Shown here one piece after another: positions 37,392 to 45,727 of a DNA stretch of 64,000 nucleotides. A program made the translations under genes and the position numbers. Each line of letters starts with the position of its first letter. Position 1 is the first letter of the stretch. The stretch is from contig NZ_CP011567.1 of NCBI RefSeq assembly GCF_001655615.1, positions 5,031,001 through 5,095,000 on the forward strand, read 5' to 3'. The stretch is from Pseudomonas sp. GR 6-02. Lineage in GTDB: Bacteria > Pseudomonadota > Gammaproteobacteria > Pseudomonadales > Pseudomonadaceae. The notes below the pieces were generated by a model, which was given only the letters and a program-made list of their open reading frames with translations, did no database searches and was not told the DNA's origin.

Positions 37392-38170
37392 CAGGCTTCT
37401 CCGGGTGCTTGGCCGTGGGCCGCCGCAGTGCGGGCTTCCAGATCACGCAGCGCGGTCAACTCGACTTCGGTTGGCTCGGCAGTGTTTTCAACGGCGTCGG
37501 CAAAACGAATCGGCCAACCGGTGGCCGCGATCACTTGCTCGCGGGTCACCCCTGGGTGCAGCGCGGTGACCACGAATTCATGGGTGCCGGCTTCCGGTTC
37601 CATGATGCACAGGTCGGTAATAATGCCGACAGGACCGGCGCCTGGCAGGCCGAGACGTTTGCGCGAATCACCGCCCTCGCCATGACCAACCGAGGTAATG
37701 AAGTCGAGCTTGTCGACGAACGAACGCGCCGACTGCTTGAGGATGATCAGCACGCTCTTGGCGGAACCGGCGATCTCCGGCGCGCCACCTGCACCCGGCA
37801 GGCGAACTTTCGGCTGATGGTAGTCGCCGACTACCGTGGTGTTGATGTTGCCGAAGCGATCGACTTGCGCGGCGCCGAGGAAGCCGACGTCAATGCGCCC
37901 GCCCTGCAGCCAGTAGCGAAAAATCTCGCCGGTCGGGACGACGGTGTCGGCGGTTTCCGCCAGCTCGCCGTCACCGATCGACAATGGCAGTACGCTTGGC
38001 TTGGCACCGATCGGACCCGATTCGTAGATCAGGACTACATCGGGCGAGGACGTCAGTCGCGCCAGGTTGGCGGCTTTCGACGGCAGGCCGATACCAACGA
38101 AGCACACCGAACCGTTTTTCAGGCGGCGGGCGGCGGCGACGGTCATCATTTCATTGGTGGTGTAAGTCAT
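37391..38170 (-). CDS. pcaJ: 3-oxoadipate CoA-transferase subunit B PcaJ
   Basis: 259 aa. CoA-transferase B-type subunit: '[20 protein letters not shown]', active-site Glu in '[19 protein letters not shown]', '[20 protein letters not shown]' and '[20 protein letters not shown]'. With PcaI it moves CoA from succinyl-CoA to beta-ketoadipate. Overlaps pcaI by one base. Confidence 0.95.
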   Translation of the reverse strand: MTYTTNEMMTVAAARRLKNGSVCFVGIGLPSKAANLARLTSSPDVVLIYESGPIGAKPSVLPLSIGDGELAETADTVVPTGEIFRYWLQGGRIDVGFLGAAQVDRFGNINTTVVGDYHQPKVRLPGAGGAPEIAGSAKSVLIILKQSARSFVDKLDFITSVGHGEGGDSRKRLGLPGAGPVGIITDLCIMEPEAGTHEFVVTALHPGVTREQVIAATGWPIRFADAVENTAEPTEVELTALRDLEARTAAAHGQAPGEA

Positions 38171-39027
38171 TACTTGGCCTCCGAAGCAGCGGCCAGCTTG
38201 GCCTGGAACTCGCTGAAGTCAGCGCAGCCGTGGATGTACTCGTTGATCCACGCGGTGAAGGTTTCACGGTCGCGGGCAATCGGGTCCCAGGCCTGGTAGA
38301 AGCGGTTGTCACGCTCGGTGTAACCGTGGGCGTAGGACGGATGCGCGCCGCCCGGTACGTGGCAGACCGCGCTCAGAGCCCAGGTCGGCAGCACGCAAGC
38401 GTTCATCGGTGCATTGAGGTCATCGACGATTTCTTCGACGGTGACGATGCAACGCTTGGCCGCCAGCGCCGCTTCTTTCTGCACCCCGAGAATGCCCCAG
38501 AGCAGCACGTTGCCTTGGCGGTCGGCTTTCTGCGCGTGAATCACGGTGACGTCCGGGCGCACCGACGGCACCGCCGCCAGCACTTCGCCGGTGAACGGGC
38601 ACGTGACGGTCTTGATCAGCGGGTTGACCTTCGGCAGGTCGGAACCGGCGTAGGCTCGCAGCACCGCGAACGGTAAGCCCGAAGCGCCCGCGACGTAGGC
38701 ATTGGCCAGGTCGGCGTGGCTGTGCTCTTCGATTTCCAGCGCATGCGGCCACTGCCGCTCGACTGCGTCGCGCAGACGGTGCAGCGAACCGACGCCAGGG
38801 TTGCCGCCCCAGGAGAAAATCAGTTTGCGAGCACAACCGGCACCGATCAACTGGTCGTAGATCAGGTCAGGCGTCATCCGCACCAGGGTCAGATCTTTCT
38901 TGCCCTGGCGAATGATTTCGTGACCGGCCGCCGTAGGAATCAGGTGAGTGAAGCCTTCGAGCGCGACGGTATCGCCGTCGTTGACGAACTGCTTCACCGC
39001 GTCATGCAGCGAAAGGATTTCAGCCAT
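38170..39027 (-). CDS. pcaI: 3-oxoadipate CoA-transferase subunit A PcaI
   Basis: 285 aa. A-type subunit: 'VNDGDTVALEGFTHLIPTAA', 'KLIFSWGGNPGVGSLHRLRD', 'ADRQGNVLLWGILGVQKEAA'. It is the first gene of the pcaIJF-HG unit. A PcaR-box-like sequence lies about 110 bp upstream. The open frame extends 33 codons further but the ATG at 39027 gives the standard length. Confidence 0.95.
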   Translation of the reverse strand: MAEILSLHDAVKQFVNDGDTVALEGFTHLIPTAAGHEIIRQGKKDLTLVRMTPDLIYDQLIGAGCARKLIFSWGGNPGVGSLHRLRDAVERQWPHALEIEEHSHADLANAYVAGASGLPFAVLRAYAGSDLPKVNPLIKTVTCPFTGEVLAAVPSVRPDVTVIHAQKADRQGNVLLWGILGVQKEAALAAKRCIVTVEEIVDDLNAPMNACVLPTWALSAVCHVPGGAHPSYAHGYTERDNRFYQAWDPIARDRETFTAWINEYIHGCADFSEFQAKLAAASEAK

Positions 39028-39131
39028 GGGGCAGGCTCCCGTTTTGTTATGAACCGACAGTGTGGGAAAAAGGCGCCGATGCGCAGCGCCGGAATGACTG
39101 AAGATTAAGCCCCTGGAACAACCCAAACAAT

Positions 39132-39163
39132 CCGATAATCGACTGAGTGTTCGTTTATCGAAC
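39132..39163 (-). promoter_or_regulatory. PcaR-box-like site upstream of pcaI
   Basis: Read on the minus strand, GTTCGATAAACGAACA (39148-39163) resembles the PcaR box GTTCGATAATCGCACA. A second inverted half, 'CCGATAATCGAC', lies at 39132-39143. This fits IclR-type activation of pcaIJF by PcaR with beta-ketoadipate. Confidence 0.65.
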
Positions 39164-39202
39164 AGATTGTTACCTCACTACCGATCCCAAAAAAGCATTT
39201 CA

Positions 39203-39233
39203 GATCGTTCCCACGCTCGGCGTGGGAACGATC
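39203..39233. repeat. 31-bp palindrome downstream of pcaK
   Basis: Perfect GATCGTTCCCACGC-TCG-GCGTGGGAACGATC immediately after the pcaK stop codon. Same family as 8362 and 48651; likely works as the pcaK terminator. Confidence 0.8.
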
Positions 39234-39247
39234 ACTCTCAAGCCGGA

Positions 39248-40594
39248 TCAGGTCGCATCCGCATGGCTGACCATGCCCTTGATCACCACCGCCGTGGTCG
39301 CCAACGCGGCCGGAATCACCAGAGCCGTCAACACCTGCTCGAAGTTCCAGCCCAGGCCCAGCAACGTCGCGCCCATCCACGCCCCGAGGATCGCGCCGAA
39401 GCGGCCAATCCCAAGCATCCACGACACACCGGTCGCCCGCCCTTGCGTCGGGTAAAAACGCGCCGCCAGCGACGGCATTGCCGATTGCGCGCCGTTGACA
39501 CACATCCCGGCCACCAGCACCAGGGTCGCCAGCACGGCGATGTTGCCCAGGCTCTGCCCTACCGCGTAGGCAAACACCCCGGCCAACAGGTAGAAAGTGC
39601 CGATGACCTTGTGCGGATTGAACCGGTCCATCGCCCAACCCACGCCCACTGCGCTCAACACCCCACCCAGCTGGAACAGTGCACCAATGAATGCGGCCTG
39701 CTCCATGCTCGCGCCGCTGTCACGCATCAGCGTCGGCAACCAACTGGTCAGCAGATAAACAATCACCAGCCCCATGAAGTACGTCAGCCACAGCAACAAT
39801 GTGCCGGTGCTGTAAGTGCCGGAGAAGATCACCGCGAACACATTGCGTGCCTTCACGGTTTTCTGTTCCGGCACGCTGAAGCTCGAAGCCTGGGCCACCA
39901 GCGCTGGGTCGATCGGTGCCAGAGCCTTGCGCACTTTGTCGGTACCGCGATTGCGCACCACCAGATAGCGCGCCGATTCAGGCAACCACAACAGCAAAAC
40001 GACGGTGAGTATCAGCGGCAGAATCCCGCCGATCATCAACAGGCTGTGCCAGCCGAAGGCCGGGATCAGTTTGGCCGAGATGAAACCGCCCCCGGCCATG
40101 CCGAGGTTGAAGCCGCAGAACATGCTGGTCACCAGCAGGGATTTCTTGCGTTCCGGGGTGTATTCGGACAGCAGCGTGGTCGCGTTCGGCATGCCGGCGC
40201 CCAGGCCCAGGCCGGTGAGGAAACGCAGCACCAGCAGTTGATCGACATTGGTGCTGTAAGCCGATGCCAGGCTGAACGCACCGAACAGCAACACCGCACC
40301 TACCAGTACGACTTTTCGCCCGAAGCGGTCAGCCAACGGCCCGGAACCCAAGGCGCCAAAGACCATGCCGATCAGTGCCGCACTCATCACCGGGCCGAGG
40401 CTGGCGCGATCGATGCCCCAGTCCTGGGACAATGCCGGCGCGATAAACCCCATGGCCGCGGTGTCGAGGCCATCGAGGAAGACAATCAGGAAACACAGGA
40501 TCACCACCCGCCATTGGTAGCGCGAAATGGGTTGAGCGTTGATGAAGGACTGCACGTCGAGGCAGTTCCCTACAGCAGACTGAGGCTGGTTCAT
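39248..40594 (-). CDS. pcaK: MFS 4-hydroxybenzoate/protocatechuate transporter PcaK
   Basis: 448 aa, 12 membrane segments, aromatic acid:H+ symporter family. Diagnostic Asp-rich first helix 'LIVFLDGLDTAAMGFIAPAL', loop 'GPLADRFGRKVVLVGAVLLF', 'PNATTLLSEYTPERKKSLLV'. In P. putida PcaK also acts in chemotaxis to 4-hydroxybenzoate. Start set at 40594 (MNQPQS). A PcaR box pair lies at 40846-40879. Confidence 0.92.
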   Translation of the reverse strand: MNQPQSAVGNCLDVQSFINAQPISRYQWRVVILCFLIVFLDGLDTAAMGFIAPALSQDWGIDRASLGPVMSAALIGMVFGALGSGPLADRFGRKVVLVGAVLLFGAFSLASAYSTNVDQLLVLRFLTGLGLGAGMPNATTLLSEYTPERKKSLLVTSMFCGFNLGMAGGGFISAKLIPAFGWHSLLMIGGILPLILTVVLLLWLPESARYLVVRNRGTDKVRKALAPIDPALVAQASSFSVPEQKTVKARNVFAVIFSGTYSTGTLLLWLTYFMGLVIVYLLTSWLPTLMRDSGASMEQAAFIGALFQLGGVLSAVGVGWAMDRFNPHKVIGTFYLLAGVFAYAVGQSLGNIAVLATLVLVAGMCVNGAQSAMPSLAARFYPTQGRATGVSWMLGIGRFGAILGAWMGATLLGLGWNFEQVLTALVIPAALATTAVVIKGMVSHADAT

Positions 40595-40845
40595 TATTTT
40601 TATTCCACGCAAAGAACGCAGTCGAACAAGTGCCAGCCGAGGCTGACGCTGTCACAAGAAAAGAAGGTCGGGATCAGGCGATCCGGTTTCGGCAGCTAAG
40701 CCGGTGGGAACAGCGACAGTGGGGAAACGTGCACATGACGATGCCTCTTCTCATTATTATTGGGTCGTCGTCCGGCAACCGGCCGAGGGCCAGCAGCGCC
40801 GGATGACGCTGCCGCGACATTAATGATCCGAGAGAAACAGCGTCA

Positions 40846-40879
40846 ATTCGATAAACGCGACTCTGTGCGTTTATCGAAC
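40846..40879 (-). promoter_or_regulatory. PcaR box pair upstream of pcaK
   Basis: TTCGATAAACGC (from 40847) and GCGTTTATCGAA (to 40878) form an inverted repeat; the minus-strand copy reads GTTCGATAAACGCACA, one base from the PcaR consensus as I know it. It lies between pcaR's end (40883) and pcaK's start. Confidence 0.7.
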
Positions 40880-40882
40880 AGC

Positions 40883-41725
40883 TTAGGCGAACAGCTGCGC
40901 ACTCAAGTCGCGGCTGGCACTCAACAAACCGGGCAGGAAACGTTGCTCCAGCTCGCTGCGGCTGACCCGGCCGGCATGGGTGCTGACGTTCAGCGCCGCC
41001 ACTACCTGGCCAGAAGCGTCATACACCGGCACGGCAATCGAGCGCAGGCCTTGCTCCAGTTCCTGATCGACGATGCACCAGCCTTGTCGCCGTACTTCTT
41101 GAAGGCATTCGAGCAAGGCTTCGGGGGTATGCAGGGTGCGACTGGTCTTGGCTTGCAAGTCTGCATGGTCGAGGTATTCGCGCAGCGACGTGTCGTCCAG
41201 CGCGGCGAGCAGAATCCGGCCCATGGAGGTGCAATAGGCCGGCAAGCGCCCACCCACCGAGAGGTCGACGGAAATCAGCCGCTGGGTAGTCGCCGAGCGC
41301 GCAATGTACAAAATGTCATCGCCCTCCAGCGTGGCCATGTTGCAGGCCTCGTGCAGTTGCTCGCTCATGCGGTCCAGGTACGGCTGGGCAGACACCGCCA
41401 GTGGAGTCGACGACAGATAGGCATGGCCCAGGGTCAAGACTTTGGGCAGCAGCGAATAGGTGCGCCCGTCGGTGGTGGCGTAGCCGAGCTTGATCAGCGT
41501 ATGCAGGCAACGTCGCACAGCGGCGCGGGGAATTTCCGTGCGGTGGCTGATCTGTGCAATGGTCAGGTGCCGCTTGCGCTCCTGGAACGCTTGCACCACC
41601 GCCAGGCCACGGGCCAGGGAAGTCATGAAATCCGGGTCACCGGTCAGGGCCTGGATTCGCTTGGCGGGCGAGGCGACGATCGGCGGCGCCACTGAAGCGA
41701 AGGAATTGCGCATTTGATCGTTCAT
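40883..41725 (-). CDS. pcaR: IclR family regulator PcaR
   Basis: 280 aa. N-terminal winged helix 'RGLAVVQAFQERKRHLTIAQ', 'TEIPRAAVRRCLHTLIKLGY'; C-terminal IclR effector domain 'SVDLSVGGRLPAYCTSMGRI', 'VAALNVSTHAGRVSRSELE'. PcaR senses beta-ketoadipate and activates pca genes while repressing itself. Start at 41725 (MNDQMRN); the open frame upstream crosses its own PcaR boxes. Confidence 0.94.
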   Translation of the reverse strand: MNDQMRNSFASVAPPIVASPAKRIQALTGDPDFMTSLARGLAVVQAFQERKRHLTIAQISHRTEIPRAAVRRCLHTLIKLGYATTDGRTYSLLPKVLTLGHAYLSSTPLAVSAQPYLDRMSEQLHEACNMATLEGDDILYIARSATTQRLISVDLSVGGRLPAYCTSMGRILLAALDDTSLREYLDHADLQAKTSRTLHTPEALLECLQEVRRQGWCIVDQELEQGLRSIAVPVYDASGQVVAALNVSTHAGRVSRSELEQRFLPGLLSASRDLSAQLFA

Positions 41726-41800
41726 ATCAGGTTCCCCACACGGATCAGCGACTATTACAAGCGGCCCCGGTCTGACACACAAGCCAGCGGTTGCCAGGAT

Positions 41801-41838
41801 TGGGCGATTATCGAACCACAGACCGATAATCGCAATCG
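41801..41838. promoter_or_regulatory. PcaR boxes upstream of pcaR
   Basis: On the minus strand, GTTCGATAATCGCCCA at 41801-41816 differs from the PcaR consensus by one base. A plus-strand copy 'CCGATAATCGCAATCG' follows at 41823-41838. Two opposed boxes over the pcaR promoter are consistent with autoregulation. Confidence 0.7.
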
Positions 41839-42382
41839 TGCCGCGTGCATTCAGCCATCCTGCTTTCACTCACCCACAATACGGTTGTTATTTTCGGTCA
41901 CTGGTTTAAAGGAGAACGATGTAATAATTTGTCCGGCTTAATGGCGCCAGAAAGTCACCACTGCAACTGGCATCAGTCCACCGTAGTTACCGGCAAGTTG
42001 CGAGCAACAAAACAATCACACATGAGGAACTACTTTTAACTGCCAAGAGATAGTGTTCTTCGAATCGACCGCTATAATGCATTTCAGAGGCGACCGGTTT
42101 TTTTGTACCGATTCCGCCCGCCGGCAGCGCGATATCCATCGCCGCTGTCCGCAGCAAGCGCTTGACGCTCATTTAATATGTTCCGCCAACGCGCTCGCTG
42201 AAACAGGAGACTGATGCTGCGTCAGCTGTTTTTCTCTGGTGCCGTGGCCGCCTGCAACATTGAAGTATTGATTGTGCCGTGGGAACGATGTCGTATCAGG
42301 CATTGTCCTTTCGACGAGCATGGTCAATAGATCGATGCAGCGCGTTTCACCAGAATTAATCTCAACTCAATTAGGTAGCACT
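41839..42382. other. Intergenic region without a supported gene
   Basis: About 540 bp, partly AT-rich. It contains AAAGGAGAACG followed by ATG-TAA (41910-41924), a strong ribosome binding site in front of a start codon that stops at once, possibly the remnant of a lost gene or a minimal regulatory ORF. No longer coding region looks real. Confidence 0.5.
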
Positions 42383-42583
42383 GTGACGAAAGACGAACTG
42401 CGCGCGGAACTTGAGCGCCAGGAACAACGTTACAAGGAAGTTTACGGCGGGGAAATCACCACCTACGCCGCTCAGCCCGAACCCGAACGCAAACCCTGGC
42501 GTAAACGCGCCACCGTTCAGGATCAGGCCTTCACCCAGGAATTGCAGAAGATGGAAAAGGAACTCAAAGCCGAAGAGCCATGA
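42383..42583 (+). CDS. Conserved hypothetical protein (66 aa)
   Basis: A charged, mostly helical small protein starting [20 protein letters not shown] and containing '[20 protein letters not shown]'. I prefer the GTG at 42383 (AGGTAG 8 bp upstream), because residues encoded before it look non-conserved in composition; an ATG start at 42272 would give 103 aa. Function unknown. Confidence 0.65.
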   Translation: MTKDELRAELERQEQRYKEVYGGEITTYAAQPEPERKPWRKRATVQDQAFTQELQKMEKELKAEEP

Positions 42584-42592
42584 CCGCCTCGA

Positions 42593-42860
42593 CTTGAATC
42601 CTTTCAAGAGCCTGCGTCTGCACCCGTTAAAAACGGGTTGTATCGATGGTGCTTTTCGCGCCCGCTACAAGCGGGCAGCGGCTTCCTCATCCATTCGATG
42701 AGGCAAACGGCTCTTGCCTGACCTTCTTCTCAGATATTTCACACAAGCGTTCAAGCCTCTCGTCCCAACGAGAGAAACCCTTGTGGCAGCTGCCTTTCCA
42801 AGCGAATTCAATGACTTGTAGGCCCCTGAAAAACCCTGGGATTCAGGGGATTGCCACCCA
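42593..42860 (+). other. Hairpin-rich non-coding region, candidate structured RNA
   Basis: Six perfect stem-loops in 260 bp: CTTGAA/TTCAAG (42593-42608), ACCCGTT/AACGGGT (42622-42638), GCCCGCT/AGCGGGC (42660-42676), CCTCATC/GATGAGG (42685-42703), CTCTCGT/ACGAGAG (42757-42774, inside CACAAG/CTTGTG) and CCCCTGAA/TTCAGGGG (42823-42849). CAAGAGCC (42605-42612) can also pair with GGCTCTTG (42709-42716), closing a multibranch domain around stems 2-4. No protein-coding frame explains this. It lies between the 66-aa gene and pit. I do not recognise it as tmRNA, RNase P, 6S or a known riboswitch. Confidence 0.5.
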
Positions 42861-42960
42861 CTAATTCATTGAAGAATGTAACCGATGAGCAGCAAGTGCA
42901 TCGATTATCAGTCTTTTCTGGCATAATCGCGCCCCCTTACGAACGGGTCAGAAAACCTTC

Positions 42961-44436
42961 ATGATCGATTTATTCAGCGGACTGGATGCTTGGGTGCTTG
43001 TGAGCCTCTTGCTCGCCCTGGCCTTTGTCCTCGCCTTCGAGTTCATCAACGGCTTTCATGACACCGCAAACGCGGTGGCCACTGTTATCTACACCAAAGC
43101 CATGCCGCCTCATCTGGCGGTGTTCTTTTCCGGTGTGTTCAACTTCCTCGGCGTGCTGCTGGGCGGTGTGGGGGTGGCGTATGCCATCGTCCATCTGCTG
43201 CCGGTAGAACTGTTGATCAATGTGAACACCGGTCACGGGCTGGCCATGGTGTTCTCGTTACTCGCCGCGGCCATCACTTGGAACCTGGGCACCTGGTACT
43301 TCGGTATCCCGGCCTCCAGTTCCCATACGCTAATCGGTTCGATCCTCGGTGTCGGCCTGGCCAATGCCCTGATCAACGACATTCCGTTGGCCGACGGCGT
43401 GAACTGGCAGAAAGCGATCGACATCGGCGCGTCCCTGGTGTTCTCGCCGATGGCCGGCTTCCTCGTTGCCGCCCTGGTGCTGATCGGCCTTAAATGGTGG
43501 CGTCCGCTGTCCAAGATGCACAAGACACCGGAACAGCGCCGCAAGATCGACGACAAGAAACACCCGCCGTTCTGGAACCGTCTGGTACTGGTGATTTCGG
43601 CCATGGCGGTCAGCTTCGTGCACGGCTCGAACGATGGCCAGAAAGGTATCGGCCTGATCATGCTGGTGCTGATCGGTATCGTCCCGGCGCAGTTCGTACT
43701 CGACCTGGGCAGCACCACCTACCAGATCGAACGGACACGCGATGCAACCCTGCACCTGAGCCAGTTCTACAAGCGCAATGCCGATACGCTGGGTGAGTTC
43801 CTGGCCCTGGGCAAAAGCGTGGAAGGTGATCTGCCGGAGAAATTCCGTTGCAACCCGCAACAGACCGAACCGACCATCGCCGCCCTGCTCGACACCCTCA
43901 AGGGTGTAGCTGACTACCACTCGCTGCCGGCGGAAAGCCGCATCGAAGTGCGTCGTTACCTGCTCTGCCTGGACGACACGGCGAAGAAAGTCAGCAAGCT
44001 GCCTGGCCTCGCTGCCCGTGAAAAGGCTGACCTGGACAAACTGCGCAAGGACCTGACCACCACCACTGAATATGCTCCGTTCTGGGTGATTCTGGCGGTC
44101 GCACTGGCCCTCGGCCTGGGTACCATGGTCGGCTGGAAGCGCGTGGTACTGACCATCGGCGAGAAAATCGGCAAGCAAGGCATGACCTATGCCCAAGGCA
44201 TGTCGGCGCAGATCACCACCGCGAGCATGATCGGCCTGGCCAACATCTTCAGCCTGCCCGTCTCCACTACCCACGTCCTGTCCTCAGGCGTGGCCGGCAC
44301 CATGGTCGCGAACAAAAGCGGCCTGCAAGGCGGTACTGTCAGAACCATCCTGCTGGCCTGGGTCCTGACCCTGCCAGCCACCGTTGCCCTGTCGGCCGGC
44401 CTGTTCTGGCTGGCCTCCAAGGCACTGGGTAGCTGA
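42961..44436 (+). CDS. pit: Inorganic phosphate transporter Pit
   Basis: 491 aa membrane protein of the PiT family. Both signature repeats are visible: 'FEFINGFHDTANAVATVIYT' near residue 28 and 'SFVHGSNDGQKGIGLIMLVL' near residue 220. A long cytoplasmic loop separates the halves (about 255-370). It imports phosphate with divalent metal by proton symport. Followed by its own terminator. Confidence 0.92.
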   Translation: MIDLFSGLDAWVLVSLLLALAFVLAFEFINGFHDTANAVATVIYTKAMPPHLAVFFSGVFNFLGVLLGGVGVAYAIVHLLPVELLINVNTGHGLAMVFSLLAAAITWNLGTWYFGIPASSSHTLIGSILGVGLANALINDIPLADGVNWQKAIDIGASLVFSPMAGFLVAALVLIGLKWWRPLSKMHKTPEQRRKIDDKKHPPFWNRLVLVISAMAVSFVHGSNDGQKGIGLIMLVLIGIVPAQFVLDLGSTTYQIERTRDATLHLSQFYKRNADTLGEFLALGKSVEGDLPEKFRCNPQQTEPTIAALLDTLKGVADYHSLPAESRIEVRRYLLCLDDTAKKVSKLPGLAAREKADLDKLRKDLTTTTEYAPFWVILAVALALGLGTMVGWKRVVLTIGEKIGKQGMTYAQGMSAQITTASMIGLANIFSLPVSTTHVLSSGVAGTMVANKSGLQGGTVRTILLAWVLTLPATVALSAGLFWLASKALGS

Positions 44437-44450
44437 TACACCGCTACTGA

Positions 44451-44484
44451 AAAAGGCGCGTTCCGTGAGGTTCGCGCCTTTTTT
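44451..44484 (+). terminator. Rho-independent terminator after pit
   Basis: AAAAGGCGCG and CGCGCCTTTTTT form a GC-rich stem with a T tract, 15 bp after the pit stop codon. Confidence 0.88.
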
Positions 44485-44505
44485 ATTGCCCGCATTTCGG
44501 TATTA

Positions 44506-44566
44506 GATCGTTCCCACACTCTGCGTGGGAATGCAGCCCGGGACGCTCCGCGTCCCTTTCGATCGC
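44506..44566. repeat. Degenerate copy of the GATCGTTCCCACGC palindrome family
   Basis: 'GATCGTTCCCACACTCTGCG' then 'TGGGAATGCAGCCCGGGACG' and 'CTCCGCGTCCC...GATCG': the same long form as at 56322-56401, here shorter. Confidence 0.7.
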
Positions 44567-44567
44567 A

Positions 44568-44596
44568 CAAAAAAAAAGGGCGACCGAAGTCGCCCA
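44568..44596 (-). terminator. Rho-independent terminator after the ccoM-like gene
   Basis: On the minus strand GGGCGACTTCGGTCGCCC is followed by a run of nine or more T. It sits 34 bp downstream of the stop of the small gene 44630-44746 and supports that gene being transcribed on its own. Confidence 0.85.
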
Positions 44597-44629
44597 AAAT
44601 GCCTTGCGTGCTCATTGCTCCAGAAAGAA

Positions 44630-44746
44630 CTACGGTTTTCTCCGCTTATGCGAATCCTTCCAGATAAAAAATCCAAACCCTGCAAAAAACAGAACCATGA
44701 GGCCGACTGTCAGCACTCCGGCGATCACCACGTTATCGAAAAACAT
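44630..44746 (-). CDS. ccoM: CcoM-like small subunit of cbb3 cytochrome oxidase (38 aa)
   Basis: A single-membrane-span peptide: MFFDNVVIAGVLTVGLMVLF followed by 'FAGFGFFIWKDSHKRRKP'. It closely resembles the 36-37 aa CcoM subunit found in the P. stutzeri cbb3 oxidase structure (N-terminus MFVDNVVLAGVVTVGLMVAF as I recall it). A strong GGAGG lies upstream of the ATG and a T-rich terminator follows the stop, so it is an independent gene. In P. stutzeri CcoM helps assembly or stability of cbb3 oxidase. Too short for usual ORF cut-offs. Confidence 0.82.
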   Translation of the reverse strand: MFFDNVVIAGVLTVGLMVLFFAGFGFFIWKDSHKRRKP

Positions 44747-44890
44747 GACTGGCCTCCTGGACTTGCCCTGTTGCGATGGGGCTAAGTTAACCAATCGGGC
44801 AGGAGAGAAAATTGACCGGGATCAATGCCGCCCGAGACTGGGCGTAAAGGAAGGGAAATAACTGACCTGCATCAACAGATGCAGGGTGTT

Positions 44891-45052
44891 TCAACGCTTT
44901 TTCGGTTTGTTCTTCGGCTTTTTCTTCGCTTTACCCAACGGCATGGCCTGCTCAAATGCCTGGCGCACTTCGTTCAGGCGCTTTTCATTAAGGTCATGAA
45001 CCCGTTTGGCACGTTCAGAATTGAGGTCGATCAGCTTGTCATCTTGGCTCAT
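44891..45052 (-). CDS. Conserved small hypothetical protein, Lys-rich tail (53 aa)
   Basis: MSQDDKLIDLNSERAKRVHD followed by a helical segment 'LNEKRLNEVRQAFEQAMPLG' and a very basic end 'KAKKKPKNKPKKR'. The C-terminus suggests nucleic-acid or ribosome contact, but the function is unknown. Start at 45052 chosen over a longer frame of poor composition. Confidence 0.7.
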   Translation of the reverse strand: MSQDDKLIDLNSERAKRVHDLNEKRLNEVRQAFEQAMPLGKAKKKPKNKPKKR

Positions 45053-45156
45053 GGCGTTCAGTGCATCGCTTGGAAATGAATTCAGCTGCCGGCTAAAGGC
45101 GACAGGATTGCGCCAATAATGCGGTCTGGCGCGGGCGCTGACCAGTCTCCGACACT

Positions 45157-45498
45157 TCAGATCTCGATATCGACCCACAACCCCTGACGTGGCTGACTCT
45201 CCATCAACGGCACCACCGGCACGGTATTGTCGGCATTGAGCTCATTACCGGGGATCGCCAAATGCTCTTCAGGATCCTCATCGGCCTCGCGACGGCGCCG
45301 CTCCCGTTCCTGTTGCCGACGCTGCTCCTCGCGCAGCTGCAGGCCCGCCTCTTCCGGGTCGCGGTTTTGCAGGTCGATGGTGCTTTCATTGGAGCTTTCC
45401 TGCACCGACACCACGGGGGGAATATCCGGGCGCTGGCGGATCGGATCCTGCTGTGAAGTGATCGGCACGGCGCTCAAGGGGAGCATCGGTGGCAGCAT
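45157..45498 (-). CDS. Conserved hypothetical protein, charged coiled segment (113 aa)
   Basis: N-terminus Pro-rich (MLPPMLPLSAVPITSQQDPI), middle strongly charged and likely helical ('LREEQRRQQERERRRREADE'), C-terminus 'SQPRQGLWVDIEI'. Proteins like this are often labelled aspartate-semialdehyde dehydrogenase in Pseudomonas genomes; nothing in the sequence supports that enzyme. Function unknown. Confidence 0.7.
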   Translation of the reverse strand: MLPPMLPLSAVPITSQQDPIRQRPDIPPVVSVQESSNESTIDLQNRDPEEAGLQLREEQRRQQERERRRREADEDPEEHLAIPGNELNADNTVPVVPLMESQPRQGLWVDIEI

Positions 45499-45584
45499 AT
45501 TTTTGGTCTCCTGTCAGCAGGCTGTCGGCTGCGGGGATGGCGACTTGAGCCATCGGTCGAAAACTTGTGACCCAACGCACAGAC

Positions 45585-45653
45585 AGGAGCTGCCGAAGGC
45601 TGCGATCTTTTCAGGACATGAAGATCAAAAGATCGCAACCTTCGGTAGCTCCT
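45585..45653. repeat. Inverted repeat of the CTGCCGAAGGCTGCGATC type
   Basis: AGGAGCTGCCGAAGGCTGCG and CGCAACCTTCGGTAGCTCCT face each other over a loop containing 'AAGATC' repeats. A single copy of the same element is at about 3725-3750. Confidence 0.8.
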
Positions 45654-45727
45654 ATTGAGTAATCCTTTGGCCCTGAAGGCTCATTCCGTTAAGATAGCCC
45701 GCTTTTTCAAGGTGGGAGTCAGGCAGC

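Noticed and set aside
39167..40699. 510-codon open frame opposite pcaK
   Set aside because: Arg/His/Gln-rich shadow of a membrane protein gene with excellent PcaK similarity on the other strand.
42593..42860. CRISPR array
   Set aside because: The hairpins differ in sequence, there are no regular direct repeats or spacers and no cas genes.
45157..45498. Aspartate-semialdehyde dehydrogenase label for the 113-aa gene
   Set aside because: No Rossmann motif or catalytic Cys; the protein is a Pro-rich and charged helical peptide.
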